DNA from: Candidatus Phytoplasma mali
GTDB taxonomy: Bacteria > Bacillota_I > Bacilli_A > Acholeplasmatales > Acholeplasmataceae
DNA length: 64,000 bases
NCBI RefSeq assembly: GCF_000026205.1
Contig: NC_011047.1
Coordinates: 496,001 to 560,000, forward strand
Reading direction: 5' to 3'
This document shows positions 17,286-26,819 of this stretch, one piece after another. Both the position numbers and the translations under genes were made by a program. The notes beneath the pieces were generated by a model. That model worked only from the letters and a program-made list of their open reading frames with translations, did not search any database and was not told where the DNA came from. The stretch's first letter is position 1; each line of letters opens with the position of its first letter.

Positions 17286-17855
17286 AAATAATTTTAAAAT
17301 TAATTCATTGAATTATTTTAATTAATATTTTAATTTAAATGAGTTTATATAATATAATTTTATCTATTATTTGAATGTATTGATGTAAATCAGAAAATTT
17401 TATTTGACATCAAATTAAAAACGGCCTAATTATTTATAATATAAAATTTCCTGTTTTTTTAGCAAGATAAAAAGTAAGGTATTTTTATAATAATCTTTTT
17501 AAGATTAAACACATTAATTATAATCTTTATTATAAAAAAATAAAAATAATAAAAAAACTATTTAATTAAGTTATTTTTTTAAAAAATTTTAAAAATTTGT
17601 TTAAGTTTGGTAATTTAAAAGTACATAAAATTTATTTTTATGATTTGAAATAATTTTTAAACAGTATTATAATATAGTCATATTATAATAAAAATAATTA
17701 AAAGCAATTTAAATTGTTCATTGTTATAATTGATTTAAAAATACAAAAGTAAATCATAATATTCTTAGAATTATTGATAAGAATAAATAGCAATCATAAT
17801 AATAAAATAAAATTTTAAATTTATATTTTACAAAAAAGAAAGGTATTTATAAAAA
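17286..17855. other. lap upstream region
   Basis: 570 bases without a gene. TTGACA at 17404 followed about 17 bases later by TAATTA could be a promoter for lap, but it is far upstream. AAAGG lies 12 bases before the lap start. Confidence 0.4.
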
Positions 17856-19352
17856 ATGAATGTTTCTTTTATAACTCAATATACATCATCTATTGATGCT
17901 GATGCAGCAATACTTTTACAAGTAGAAAAATTTGAAAAAACTTTTGGTTTAGAATTAGTTGATCCTAATAGAATTATAAAAAAAGGTTATTTAATAGAAA
18001 ATTTTCAAGGTTCTTTTGGCTCTCAAATAAAATTTTTATATTTAGAAGGTTCTCCTTTTGCTTTTGTTAAGGTTGTTGGTTTAGGAAAAGAACAAAGCAT
18101 AAATGATGAAACTTGGCTTAAAGCGGGGGGGCTTTGTGTTTCTGAAATTAAAAATTATCCTAAAAAAGTAGTTGTTTTTGCTGATGCTTTGGGTATTGAT
18201 GTTTCAACAACACAAATAATGAATTTTGTTCTTGGAGCTTTATTAAAACAATATTCTTTTGAATGTTATTATACCGATAAAAAAAAATCTAAACAAAAAA
18301 ACAAAAATATTTTGGAACTCGTTATAATTACGAAAAATGCTGAAAATTGTCAAAAAGAGTTAAAACAAGTACAAGCTATTTGTGAAGGCGTTAATTTAAC
18401 TAAAGAACTAGTTAATGAACCTGCTAATATTTTAGGTACAGAAGAATTTGTTGAAAAAATTAAAAAATTAGAAAAATTAAATGTTAAAGTTCAAGTTTTA
18501 GACAAAGAAAAATTAAAAGAATTAGGAATGAATGCTTTATTATCGGTAGCTCAAGGTTCTTCTCGTCCTCCTTATTTAGTGATTATGCAATGGAATGGAA
18601 GTGATAACAAAGAAGAAGAACCATTAGCTTTTGTTGGTAAAGGAGTAGTTTTTGATTCAGGAGGAATTTCCATTAAGCATTCATCCGGTATGGAAGATAT
18701 GAAGGCTGATATGGGTGGGGCTGGAACTGTTGTTGGATTAATGCACACTTTAGCAACTAGAAAAGCTAAAATTAATGTTACCGGAGTTGTTGGTTTAGTT
18801 GAAAATATGCCTAGTTGTCATGCTCAACGTCCTGGTGATATTGTAACTTCTATGTCTGGACAAACTATTGAAGTCATCAATACCGATGCTGAAGGAAGAA
18901 TGGTATTAGCTGATGTTTTATGGTATTGTAAAACCAAAATTCAACCTAAATTAATAGTAGACTTGGCTACTTTAACTGGCGCTATTAGGATTGCTTTAGG
19001 AGAACAACATGCAGGACTTTTTTCAAATAATGAAGCTTTAGCTAAGCAAATAATTAAATCAGGTGAGGCGACATCAGAAAAAGTTTGGCAATTACCTTTA
19101 GGTCTTGAATATGATAAGTTAATCGATAGTAAATTTGCTGATATGAAAAATTCATCTGGTGGTTCTGCCGGTTCGATTACTGCAGCTCAATTTTTAAAAC
19201 GTTTTGTAGATGAAAAAACTCCTTGGGCTCACATAGATATAGCGGCTGTATGTATGGGTAATAAATTAAATGAATTTAATAATTCTTGGGCTTCCGGATT
19301 TGGTGTACGTCTTTTAAATTATTTAATAAAAAATTATTATGAACAAAAATAA
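17856..19352 (+). CDS. pepA: Leucyl aminopeptidase (M17 family)
   Basis: Cytosolic two-metal aminopeptidase that removes N-terminal residues from peptides, 498 aa, full length. Metal and catalytic residues lie in GKGVVFDSGGISIK (near 260-275), MKADMGG (near 284-290) and the M17 signature NTDAEGRMVLADVLW (near 340-354). The N-terminal M17 domain (about 1-150) is present. It is monocistronic: a 570-base leader and a terminator at 19427. It sits between accessory modules and has the codon use of backbone genes, which suggests that mobile modules inserted around it. Confidence 0.95.
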   Translation: MNVSFITQYTSSIDADAAILLQVEKFEKTFGLELVDPNRIIKKGYLIENFQGSFGSQIKFLYLEGSPFAFVKVVGLGKEQSINDETWLKAGGLCVSEIKNYPKKVVVFADALGIDVSTTQIMNFVLGALLKQYSFECYYTDKKKSKQKNKNILELVIITKNAENCQKELKQVQAICEGVNLTKELVNEPANILGTEEFVEKIKKLEKLNVKVQVLDKEKLKELGMNALLSVAQGSSRPPYLVIMQWNGSDNKEEEPLAFVGKGVVFDSGGISIKHSSGMEDMKADMGGAGTVVGLMHTLATRKAKINVTGVVGLVENMPSCHAQRPGDIVTSMSGQTIEVINTDAEGRMVLADVLWYCKTKIQPKLIVDLATLTGAIRIALGEQHAGLFSNNEALAKQIIKSGEATSEKVWQLPLGLEYDKLIDSKFADMKNSSGGSAGSITAAQFLKRFVDEKTPWAHIDIAAVCMGNKLNEFNNSWASGFGVRLLNYLIKNYYEQK

Positions 19353-19426
19353 TTTAATAAATTACATTAATCTACTTTTTGTTAATATTAAAAAATATAA
19401 AAATAAAATAAATTAAAATTATAAAA

Positions 19427-19469
19427 AAATTATTACCAAGTATATTAATATTTTGGTAATAATTTTTTA
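19427..19469 (+). terminator. Terminator of pepA
   Basis: 12-bp stem AATTATTACCAA/TTGGTAATAATT with a 13-base loop and T6. Confidence 0.75.
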
Positions 19470-19624
19470 ATACAAGTTAGTATTTTTTTGGCACTAATAA
19501 AGAAAAATAAACAAAATTAAATTCAACTTATAAAAAAAGCTAAATTTTTTATTAAAAAAATAAATAGATTTAGTTTTTTTATTATTTAAATTAAAAATAT
19601 ATTGATTATATATCATAAAAATTC

Positions 19625-19790
19625 ACATAAATAAGAAATAATAACTTTTCAAAAAAAATTAATTCAGCTAGTTTTAATAAAAATTTGACAAAATATTTTT
19701 TTTGTTTATCATATAGTTAAATTTAATAAATAATTTTTTCTTTTGGTACTTCTAACGGTTCTATTTTTCTCTCACAAATGATAACAAGGA
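19625..19790. repeat. ~370-bp direct repeat, partial diverged copy A4
   Basis: Matches the second half of A1-A3: AATTCAGCTAGTTTTAATAA, TTGACA at 19685, TTAAATTTAATAAA, and GGTTCTATTTTTCT at the end. It lies before the broken secreted-protein gene, so the promoter-like part of the repeat may have served it. Confidence 0.6.
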
Positions 19791-19971
19791 ACCAAAAAAT
19801 GAACACAAAAAATGGATAACCTTTAAATTGGAGTTATATCATATAATAAACTATTAAACGAGTTAAGAAGGAAATTGCTATTTAAATTATATTATTTATT
19901 AAATTTTATTTTAATTATTTACATAGTTTTGTAAAATATCAAAAATAATTGGAGGTTTTATATTCATTAAT

Positions 19972-21077
19972 ATGATGTTAAAAAATAAATTTGCTTTTTT
20001 TCAAAAAATTATTTTATGAATCACTATTTGTTTATTATTTGTTTTTGATAATCGAATTTTTGCGTTGCGTGAGAATTAATTTTCCGAAAGAACTATTAGA
20101 CAAACAGAAATTATTCACATCATGTTAGAATCTGATGCTGATCAAAATACAGTTCTAAATTATATTAAAACCCATATTAATCCTAATTTTAATGGTTCTG
20201 TCAGCAATATTTCATCATATAATGCTACAAAAGAAGGGTCTATTCATTGGTCTATTAAGGATGAAGAAGACATTCTAGCCGTTTATTTTGATGGTTGTAC
20301 TAGAAATAAAAGAGATCGCAATTATGATTTTGTGGATTTAAGATGGTTAGGTAATGGTTCACCCCATATGTATTGTTTTTGGAAAATAAAAGATGTCGAC
20401 TTATTAGAACATCATGATGTTTCAAAAGCAAGACATGCTAAAGGTAATCTTGCAGTAAAATTTGCTTCCGCTATAATAGATAAAGCGTCAGATAAAGTAC
20501 TAAGTGTTAAAAATATTAAAAACAAAAAAATAACTATTGAAAAAATTATGAAAAAGATTGCTCAAAAAGTATCTAAAAAAGCTATTGAAAAAATACCTTT
20601 AGGTAATTTTTTAATTACTGGTGCTGCTGGGGTTGTAAGTGAAAAATTAGCAGATTTAGTAATTGATATTTTCGAAAAAAATAATCCTGCCGCTTTAGAA
20701 ATTGCCAGTTCATATATTAGCAATTTTGAAGATGTTATAATGAATGTGACCGCTGTAATGGACGATGTTCCAGTAGCTCGTGATTTAGCCAGAGGATTTT
20801 TTGAATTTGGTGAAACTATAAATAAAGCAAAAAGTTATCCAGTTAACGTTTTTAAAGAGTTATTTAAAAATCTTTCGAATCAAAATAATTATAAAAAAGT
20901 AAACGACCCTTTAGATTTCGCCAATAACGTTGGTAAAAGTACCACAGTAGCTTTTGAAAAAGTGTTGGTAAAGTAACCGTTAATACATCTAAAGATATTG
21001 GTTACGGCGCTTATGACACTGTGACTAAACTTTTTCCAACTTGGAGAACACCTCTAAAAAATTTTTTAAAATTATAA
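19972..21077 (+). pseudogene. Broken second copy of the SAP05-domain/helical-tail secreted protein
   Basis: The ancestral start is probably ATG 19972, after GGAGG at 19951. In frame it encodes a signal peptide (MMLKNKFAFFQKIIL...ITICLLFVFDNRIFA) interrupted by TGA at 20017 and TAA at 20077. It then runs through the same protein as 14507. The intact frame is 20122-20976 (284 aa) and includes the SAP05-like domain (W, FDGCTR, GNG, MYCFW). A two-base insertion near 20953 shifts the end: the last ~35 codons, conserved in the other copy, follow in another frame up to 21077. The 14507 copy reads GAA where this one has TAA, and this one reads GAG where 14507 has TAG, so the copies decayed independently. 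Confidence 0.8.
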
Positions 21078-21105
21078 AAAAATATAAAGAAAAGGAGGTT
21101 ATAAA

Positions 21106-21810
21106 ATGCAACGTAAACAAATAATTAAAGATATCATCGCTTTTTTAATTTTAATTTCTATTATTCCGTTGTTATGCCTAGAAAAACATTTTGGTTTTAT
21201 GGAACACCAAATAATATATTGGATTTTTAGTTTTATTTCATGCTTTATAGGGTGGGGAATATTAAATTATATTTCTTTTAAAATAGTACGAGGAACAGTA
21301 TTTATTTATAAAGATCCTCATAAAGCCAAAACCTTAAATAATATTGATTTTGGCGAATCGTTACCAGATGATCCTAGAGCACGTAATATGTATTATTGTT
21401 ATAAATCAGATATATATGGTAAAGAATTACCTGAGGAAAAAAATTATTTGTTAAGAAAATTCTATCAATTAACATTTTGGACTGTTTTAATTATACTTAT
21501 AATATTGTTTATTCCAATTTTTCATGATTCTTCTATATATAAAACTTCGTTTTATAAGAAAATTAATTATATATCAATGTGGTTTTTAATTATTATAGGT
21601 ATGTTAATGTCAATATATATTTTTTGTAAAACAAATGCTTGTTTTTGGTGTTTTTATGTAAAATTATTTCAATTATTAGGGATTTTCCGTTTTTTAGAAA
21701 AAGATTTTAATAAAACTATTAATTCCCATAATTATTTTCCAATTAGTAAATTTTATTATGAAAAATTAAAAGCGAAAACGCCAAAACCAAAATCAAACCC
21801 AAAAGATTAA
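21106..21810 (+). CDS. ~234-aa membrane protein, family member 2 (intact)
   Basis: Near copy of 15495-16205, with the same AAAGGAGG site and first 30 bases, and the same C-terminal block (LEKDFNKTINSHNYFPIS). Divergence is concentrated at residues about 15-28 and in the segment between the third and fourth membrane helices (about 130-160), so conserved and variable patches alternate. It follows the broken SAP05-domain gene. Function unknown. Confidence 0.75.
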   Translation: MQRKQIIKDIIAFLILISIIPLLCLEKHFGFMEHQIIYWIFSFISCFIGWGILNYISFKIVRGTVFIYKDPHKAKTLNNIDFGESLPDDPRARNMYYCYKSDIYGKELPEEKNYLLRKFYQLTFWTVLIILIILFIPIFHDSSIYKTSFYKKINYISMWFLIIIGMLMSIYIFCKTNACFWCFYVKLFQLLGIFRFLEKDFNKTINSHNYFPISKFYYEKLKAKTPKPKSNPKD

Positions 21811-22189
21811 TTAATAAAAAAATATTTAAATGACTCTCAAACTGAGAGTCATTTTTTTTAAACAACCTATTATCACTAATTTTTAAACTTAAAAAATTCT
21901 TTAATAAAATTTTACCTATGTAAATTCTAAGTGTTTTAAAAATTATATTTTTTTTAAATTTTTTAAAAAATCAATTAATTTGACTTTTATTTTTTCTGGT
22001 TTAATAACAAATAAGAAATTAAATTTAAAAATTCTCGAAAGGGAAAATAACTTTCTAAAAAAATAATTCAGTTAGTTTTAATAAAAAATTTGACAAAATA
22101 TTTTTTTAGTTATTATTCAATTAAATTTAATAAACGATTTTTTATTTTATTTTTGTGTTTTTTAGTAGTTCCATTTTTCTGGTTCACTG
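21811..22189. repeat. ~370-bp direct repeat, copy A3
   Basis: Same unit as A1 and A2, ending in TTCTGGTTCACTG exactly as A1 does. It includes the terminator at 21828 and a promoter-like TTGACA at 22090. An SVM signal-peptide remnant follows it. Confidence 0.75.
21828..21859 (+). terminator. Intrinsic terminator
   Basis: 11-bp stem AAATGACTCTC/GAGAGTCATTT, five-base loop, T8. Confidence 0.85.
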
Positions 22190-22215
22190 CCAAAATTATA
22201 AATGCGTTTTGATGA

Positions 22216-22334
22216 ATGTTTAAATTAAAAAAATAATTTATATTTTATTATTTATTATTTTAGGATTATATTTTGTTTTTAAAAATAATTATTTAAATGC
22301 TATTAGAATAACTTTAGAAAAAATAAAAATTTAA
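22216..22334 (+). pseudogene. Remnant of an SVM secreted-protein gene
   Basis: ATG TTT AAA TTA AAA AAA gives the SVM start MFKLKK, followed at once by TAA. In a shifted frame the signal-peptide end LGLYFVFKNNYLNA and a short tail can be read to a TAA at 22334. Only the export signal is recognisable; the effector part is lost or decayed in the following ~230 bases. Confidence 0.5.
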
Positions 22335-22909
22335 CTTATGAAGATGAATTAATTATTTGTTAGTATATTTAGTAGATTTAACGACATTTTTAATGATTTA
22401 TTTTTAAATTTTGATAAAAATTTAAGCATAAATGTAGATGGTTACACAAAAATTATAATTATTTCAAACTAAACTTTAATCTAATAAAAAAATAAGCACA
22501 AGATAAAACAACTTAAATTTACCATATAATAATGGAAATATTTAATTTAATATATATATAATTTTATTTATAAGACTCTCTTCATCGAGAGTCTTTTTTT
22601 ATACTCAAAAACAATATTTATTAAAGATATTGATAATAATTTCTCAATTTTTAATCGAATTTTATTTATATAATAAAATATTAGGTTTTTAAATTGGGAA
22701 TGATTATTCCAATTGAAAAAATTTAATTTTATTTGTATTTGATTAATCTTTTTTTATTTTTAGTAATATTTACTTATCTTTTTTTAAATTTTTATTAATG
22801 CATGATGATTTGGTGAATTAAGCAAAACTAAATAATAATCCACCATAGTTTTTTATTAGTGCTAAAATAATGATATATAAATTTTAGTAATTTTATTTGT
22901 TTTTTTAAA
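22335..22909. other. Junction between accessory region and backbone
   Basis: No gene supported. Decayed sequence after the SVM remnant, a strong terminator at 22572, and AT-rich sequence up to the convergent pcrA gene. Confidence 0.5.
22572..22600 (+). terminator. Intrinsic terminator
   Basis: 9-bp stem AAGACTCTC/GAGAGTCTT, six-base loop, T7. It marks the right end of the accessory region. Confidence 0.8.
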
Positions 22910-25036
22910 TTACGATATTTTTTTTAAATTTATTTTAGCATAATCATAAGCTATTTTTTTTATTCCAAATTGAGGTTCAAAAGCAATTATTAATAAATTA
23001 TTTTCAATATTAGTAATAATTCTACCAATTCCAAAAATATCATGTTTTATTTTATCACCAATTTTAAAAAAATTATAATTATTATTGAATTGATATTTTG
23101 ATTCGGATATAGATTTTTTTCTAGGTAAAAAAATTTTCATATTTTCAAAAAAATCTGATTCTTTAATATTAATTGTTTTATGACCAAAAATATTTCTTTC
23201 ATAAGCTCCTAATAAAAATAATCTTTCTTTGGCTCTGGTAATTGCAACATACGCTATTCTTCTTTCCTCTTCTAAAGGAGCATTATATTTATTATTTTTT
23301 AAAGGTAAAATATTTTCTTCAAAATAAACCACAAAAACTATTTTAAATTCAAGTCCTTTAATTTTATGAATGGTAGATAATGTTACTTTATTTTTATTAT
23401 CTTTTTTAACTTCATTGTTTAAAGATATTTGATCTAATATATCAATCAATTCTTGTTTAACTGTTTTCTTTTTATCTTGATCTTTTTTTTTAGTAAAAAA
23501 TGATTTTAAGTCTTCGATATATGTTAAATTATCATTTTCCGGATTAATTTTTTTTTTATTTATTGATTTTGAATAGTTTACTTTTTGATCAATATAATCA
23601 ATAATGTTTTCTAATTTTAAAAAACTATTAGAATTAATTTTTTTGATCATTTCTAAAATTAAATTTTTAAAATTTAATAAATTTTTATTGCATTTTTTTT
23701 CTTCTTTGCATAATAAAATTAATGTTTCAAATAAAGAAATATTTTTTTCTTTACTAATTATTTCTAAATTAGAAATGGTTTTTTTACCAATTTTTCGACT
23801 AGGAACATTAATAATTCTTTTTAAGTAAAAATCTTGTTTAGGATCGATTAAAATTTTAATATAAGCTAAAATATCTTTTATTTCTTTTCTATTAAAAAAA
23901 TTAATATTACCGAATACAATATAAGGAATATTTTTTTTTAAAAAAATTTTTTCAAATTTTTTTTCTAAGCCATTTAATCGGTATAAAATTGCTATATCTT
24001 CGTAATTACATTTTTCTTTCTTAATTAAATTTTTAATTTTTTCCGCAACAAAATCTACTTCTTGATCATCATTTTCAAACATTTTAGGAAATACTTTATG
24101 ACCTTTACCAAAAAAACTTTGAAGTTTTTTGGTAAAACCATAAAAACTGTTATTTTGAATTAATAAATTAGCTTTATCTAAAATATTATTAGTAGAACGA
24201 TAATTTTCATCTAAAATTAAAGTTTTTGCTTTAAAATCTTTTAAAAATAATTTATTATTAGTAATTTCAGCTCCGCGAAAAGAATAAATACTTTGATCTG
24301 GATCGCCAACTGCGAATATATAATTATTTTTGGTATTTAATAATTTTAAGATTTGATATTGTAAAAAATCAGTATCTTGAAATTCATCAATTAAAATATG
24401 AGTAAATTTATTTTGAAAATAATTTTTAATATTTTCATGTTTTTTAAGAAGTTTATAAGTATAAATAATTAAATCATCAAAATCAAGTAAATTATTGTTT
24501 TCTAAAAATTGTTGATAATTATTATAAATTTTTAAAATATTATTGTCATAATTATCAATAAAAATTTTTTTTTCTTTTTTATTTTTAATATTAGAAATAT
24601 ATTTATTTAATTCTTTTGGTTTATATTTTTCTTTATCAATATTTAAATCTTTTGAAATCTTTTTTATAATTTTTAAACTATCTTTAATATCTAAAATACT
24701 ATAATTAGAATCAAAATTGTTATTTAAAACGTGAATAAATTTTTTTAATATTCTGTTTCCTAAAGAGTGAAAAGTACATATAGTACTTTTATAAATATCT
24801 ACTTTCATTGCAACTAGACGTTCCTTCATTTCAGAGGCTGCTTTATTTGTGAAAGTGATAGCCAAAATTTTTTCATTATTTATATTTAAATATTTAATTA
24901 AATATGCAATTCTTATTGTTAAGGTTTTTGTTTTTCCGGTACCAGCACCTGCTACCAAATATACAGCTTTATCTTTTGAAGTAACGGCTTGATATTGTTT
25001 ACTATTTAGTTGTTTTAAATATTCATCAGAAAACAT
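22910..25036 (-). CDS. pcrA: ATP-dependent DNA helicase PcrA/UvrD
   Basis: Superfamily 1A 3'-5' helicase for repair and replication restart, 708 aa, normal length. Motifs: Q-motif region LNSKQYQAV near 10; Walker A AGAGTGKTKTL near 30; Ia AITFTNKAASEM; II LIDEFQDTD near 215; III VGDPDQSIYSFRGAEI near 245; IV DENYRS; V TIHKIKGLEFKIVFV near 555; VI AYVAITRAKERLFL near 598. AGAAGG precedes the ATG. It reads opposite to proS, with a 280-base AT-rich divergent promoter region between them. Confidence 0.95.
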   Translation of the reverse strand: MFSDEYLKQLNSKQYQAVTSKDKAVYLVAGAGTGKTKTLTIRIAYLIKYLNINNEKILAITFTNKAASEMKERLVAMKVDIYKSTICTFHSLGNRILKKFIHVLNNNFDSNYSILDIKDSLKIIKKISKDLNIDKEKYKPKELNKYISNIKNKKEKKIFIDNYDNNILKIYNNYQQFLENNNLLDFDDLIIYTYKLLKKHENIKNYFQNKFTHILIDEFQDTDFLQYQILKLLNTKNNYIFAVGDPDQSIYSFRGAEITNNKLFLKDFKAKTLILDENYRSTNNILDKANLLIQNNSFYGFTKKLQSFFGKGHKVFPKMFENDDQEVDFVAEKIKNLIKKEKCNYEDIAILYRLNGLEKKFEKIFLKKNIPYIVFGNINFFNRKEIKDILAYIKILIDPKQDFYLKRIINVPSRKIGKKTISNLEIISKEKNISLFETLILLCKEEKKCNKNLLNFKNLILEMIKKINSNSFLKLENIIDYIDQKVNYSKSINKKKINPENDNLTYIEDLKSFFTKKKDQDKKKTVKQELIDILDQISLNNEVKKDNKNKVTLSTIHKIKGLEFKIVFVVYFEENILPLKNNKYNAPLEEERRIAYVAITRAKERLFLLGAYERNIFGHKTINIKESDFFENMKIFLPRKKSISESKYQFNNNYNFFKIGDKIKHDIFGIGRIITNIENNLLIIAFEPQFGIKKIAYDYAKINLKKIS

Positions 25037-25318
25037 TTTTATACCTTCTTTTTGATTATGTTTTATTTATTTTTTATATATGTTAAAATTTAATTTATAA
25101 TTTTATTTTTATAAAAAAATATAACATATAAAAAAATTAATAAAAATATTTATATATAATTGATTTTGTTTATTTTTATAATTTCGTGTAAAATAAAAAC
25201 ATATTAAAAAATAAATTTCAATAAAAAATCGTATTATAATTAAATTATAATATTTTTTTAATTTTTTAACACTTAAAAACAAAATTTTAAACATTTAAAA
25301 AAAGGTTAAAACTTAAAT

Positions 25319-26740
25319 ATGAAAAAAAAATTAGTAAAATCAATTACTTCTCGAACTTTTGATTTTGGAAAATGGTATACTGATGTTTGTGTTAAAGGAG
25401 AGTTAATAGCTTATTCAGATGTTAAAGGTTTTATTATTTATTTACCTGACGGTTATTTTTTATGGGAGCAAATTCAAAAATTTTTTAATAAAGAATTACA
25501 AAAAACAAATCATCAAAATGTTTATTTCCCTTTATTATTTACTGAAAATTTATTTAAAAAAGAAAAAAAACATATTCAAGGTTTTCAACCAGAAACTGCT
25601 TTTGTAACTTTTGCAGGTGATAAAAATTTATCTGAAAAATTAATTTTAAGACCCACATCAGAAGTTTTATTTTCTCAACATTACGAAAAGACAATCACTT
25701 CTTATCGTGATTTACCTAAGCTTTATAATCAATGGTGTAATGTTATTCGTTGGGAAAAAAGCACTAGGCCTTTTTTAAGAGGTAAAGAATTTTTATGGCA
25801 AGAAGGGCACACTGCTCATGCTAATGCTCAAGAAGCTATGTCAGAAACTTTATCTATAATAAAATTATATCAAAAATTAGGTAAAGAACTTTTAGCTATT
25901 CCGTTTGTAATAGGTAAAAAAACTGAATTAGAAAAATTTGCCGGCGCAATAGAAACTTATTCTATTGAATCTTTAATGCCTGATGGTCAATCATTACAAT
26001 CTGGAACATCTCATTTTTTAGGAACTAAATTTTCTGAAGCTTTTAATATTAAATTTCAAGATTTAGATAATAAAATAAAATTTGTTTATCAAACTTCTTG
26101 GGGAATTTCAACTCGTTTATTAGGAGCTTTAGTTATGGTTCACGGCGATGATGAAGGTTTGGTTTTCCCTCCTTACATTGCTCCTTTACAAATTATTATT
26201 ATTCCTTTACAACCGAAAGATGCAAATGTAATAAAATTTTCTAATGAAATATTCGAAGTTTTAAAAAATAAATACCGTGTTAAATTAGATGTTCAAAATA
26301 AAAATACAGGATGGAAATTTAGTCAGTACGAAATGAAAGGTATACCTTTAAGAATAGAAGTTGGCAAACACGGATTAGAAAAAGATGAGATAACTGTTTT
26401 TACTAGGTATAATTTTTTAAAACAGCAATTTAAAAAAGATGATTTATTAACAAAAATACCTTTTTTATTTAAAAATATTCACTTAATGATGTATCAAAAA
26501 GCTTTAAAATATTTAAATGAGCATCAATACAAAGCTAATAATTACGAAGAATTTAAAATTTTATTAAAAAAAGGTGGTTATGTTGCTATTAGCATTAGCG
26601 GTACTAATGCTGAATTAAAAATTAAAAAAGAAACAGGTGCAACAGCTCGTATTATATTAGAACAAGAATTAATTACTGATAATTGCCCTATCACTAATGA
26701 AAAAGCAATATACACTGCGTTATTTTCTAGAGCTTATTAA
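25319..26740 (+). CDS. proS: Prolyl-tRNA synthetase, short archaeal/eukaryal type
   Basis: Class II aminoacyl-tRNA synthetase charging tRNA-Pro, 473 aa. It lacks the INS editing domain of the long bacterial form. Visible: motif 2 region (WCNVIRWEKSTRPFLRGKEF near 140-160), WQEGHTAHA, motif 3 region (STRLLGALVMVHGDDEGL), the anticodon-binding domain from about 290, and the C-terminal extension of this type ending in a Tyr. The start has a weak AAGG-like site. It is probably cotranscribed with argS 79 bases downstream. A tRNA-Pro gene lies 2.2 kb away. Confidence 0.95.
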   Translation: MKKKLVKSITSRTFDFGKWYTDVCVKGELIAYSDVKGFIIYLPDGYFLWEQIQKFFNKELQKTNHQNVYFPLLFTENLFKKEKKHIQGFQPETAFVTFAGDKNLSEKLILRPTSEVLFSQHYEKTITSYRDLPKLYNQWCNVIRWEKSTRPFLRGKEFLWQEGHTAHANAQEAMSETLSIIKLYQKLGKELLAIPFVIGKKTELEKFAGAIETYSIESLMPDGQSLQSGTSHFLGTKFSEAFNIKFQDLDNKIKFVYQTSWGISTRLLGALVMVHGDDEGLVFPPYIAPLQIIIIPLQPKDANVIKFSNEIFEVLKNKYRVKLDVQNKNTGWKFSQYEMKGIPLRIEVGKHGLEKDEITVFTRYNFLKQQFKKDDLLTKIPFLFKNIHLMMYQKALKYLNEHQYKANNYEEFKILLKKGGYVAISISGTNAELKIKKETGATARIILEQELITDNCPITNEKAIYTALFSRAY

Positions 26741-26819
26741 AAAAAGTTATAATTTTTTTAGTTAATATTATTATCTATTTTACGTTTGATTAATAACATT
26801 TAAAAAAAGAGGTAAAAAA

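Noticed and set aside
19972-20120. Reading TGA as Trp to rescue the signal peptide of the 19972 gene
   Set aside because: All recognisable genes here use TGG for Trp and end at TGA in several cases; the gene also contains a TAA, so recoding would not rescue it.
25109-25294. Minus-strand 61-codon hydrophobic ORF between pcrA and proS
   Set aside because: Sits in the divergent promoter region; composition is explained by T/A-rich DNA and no ribosome-binding site is visible.
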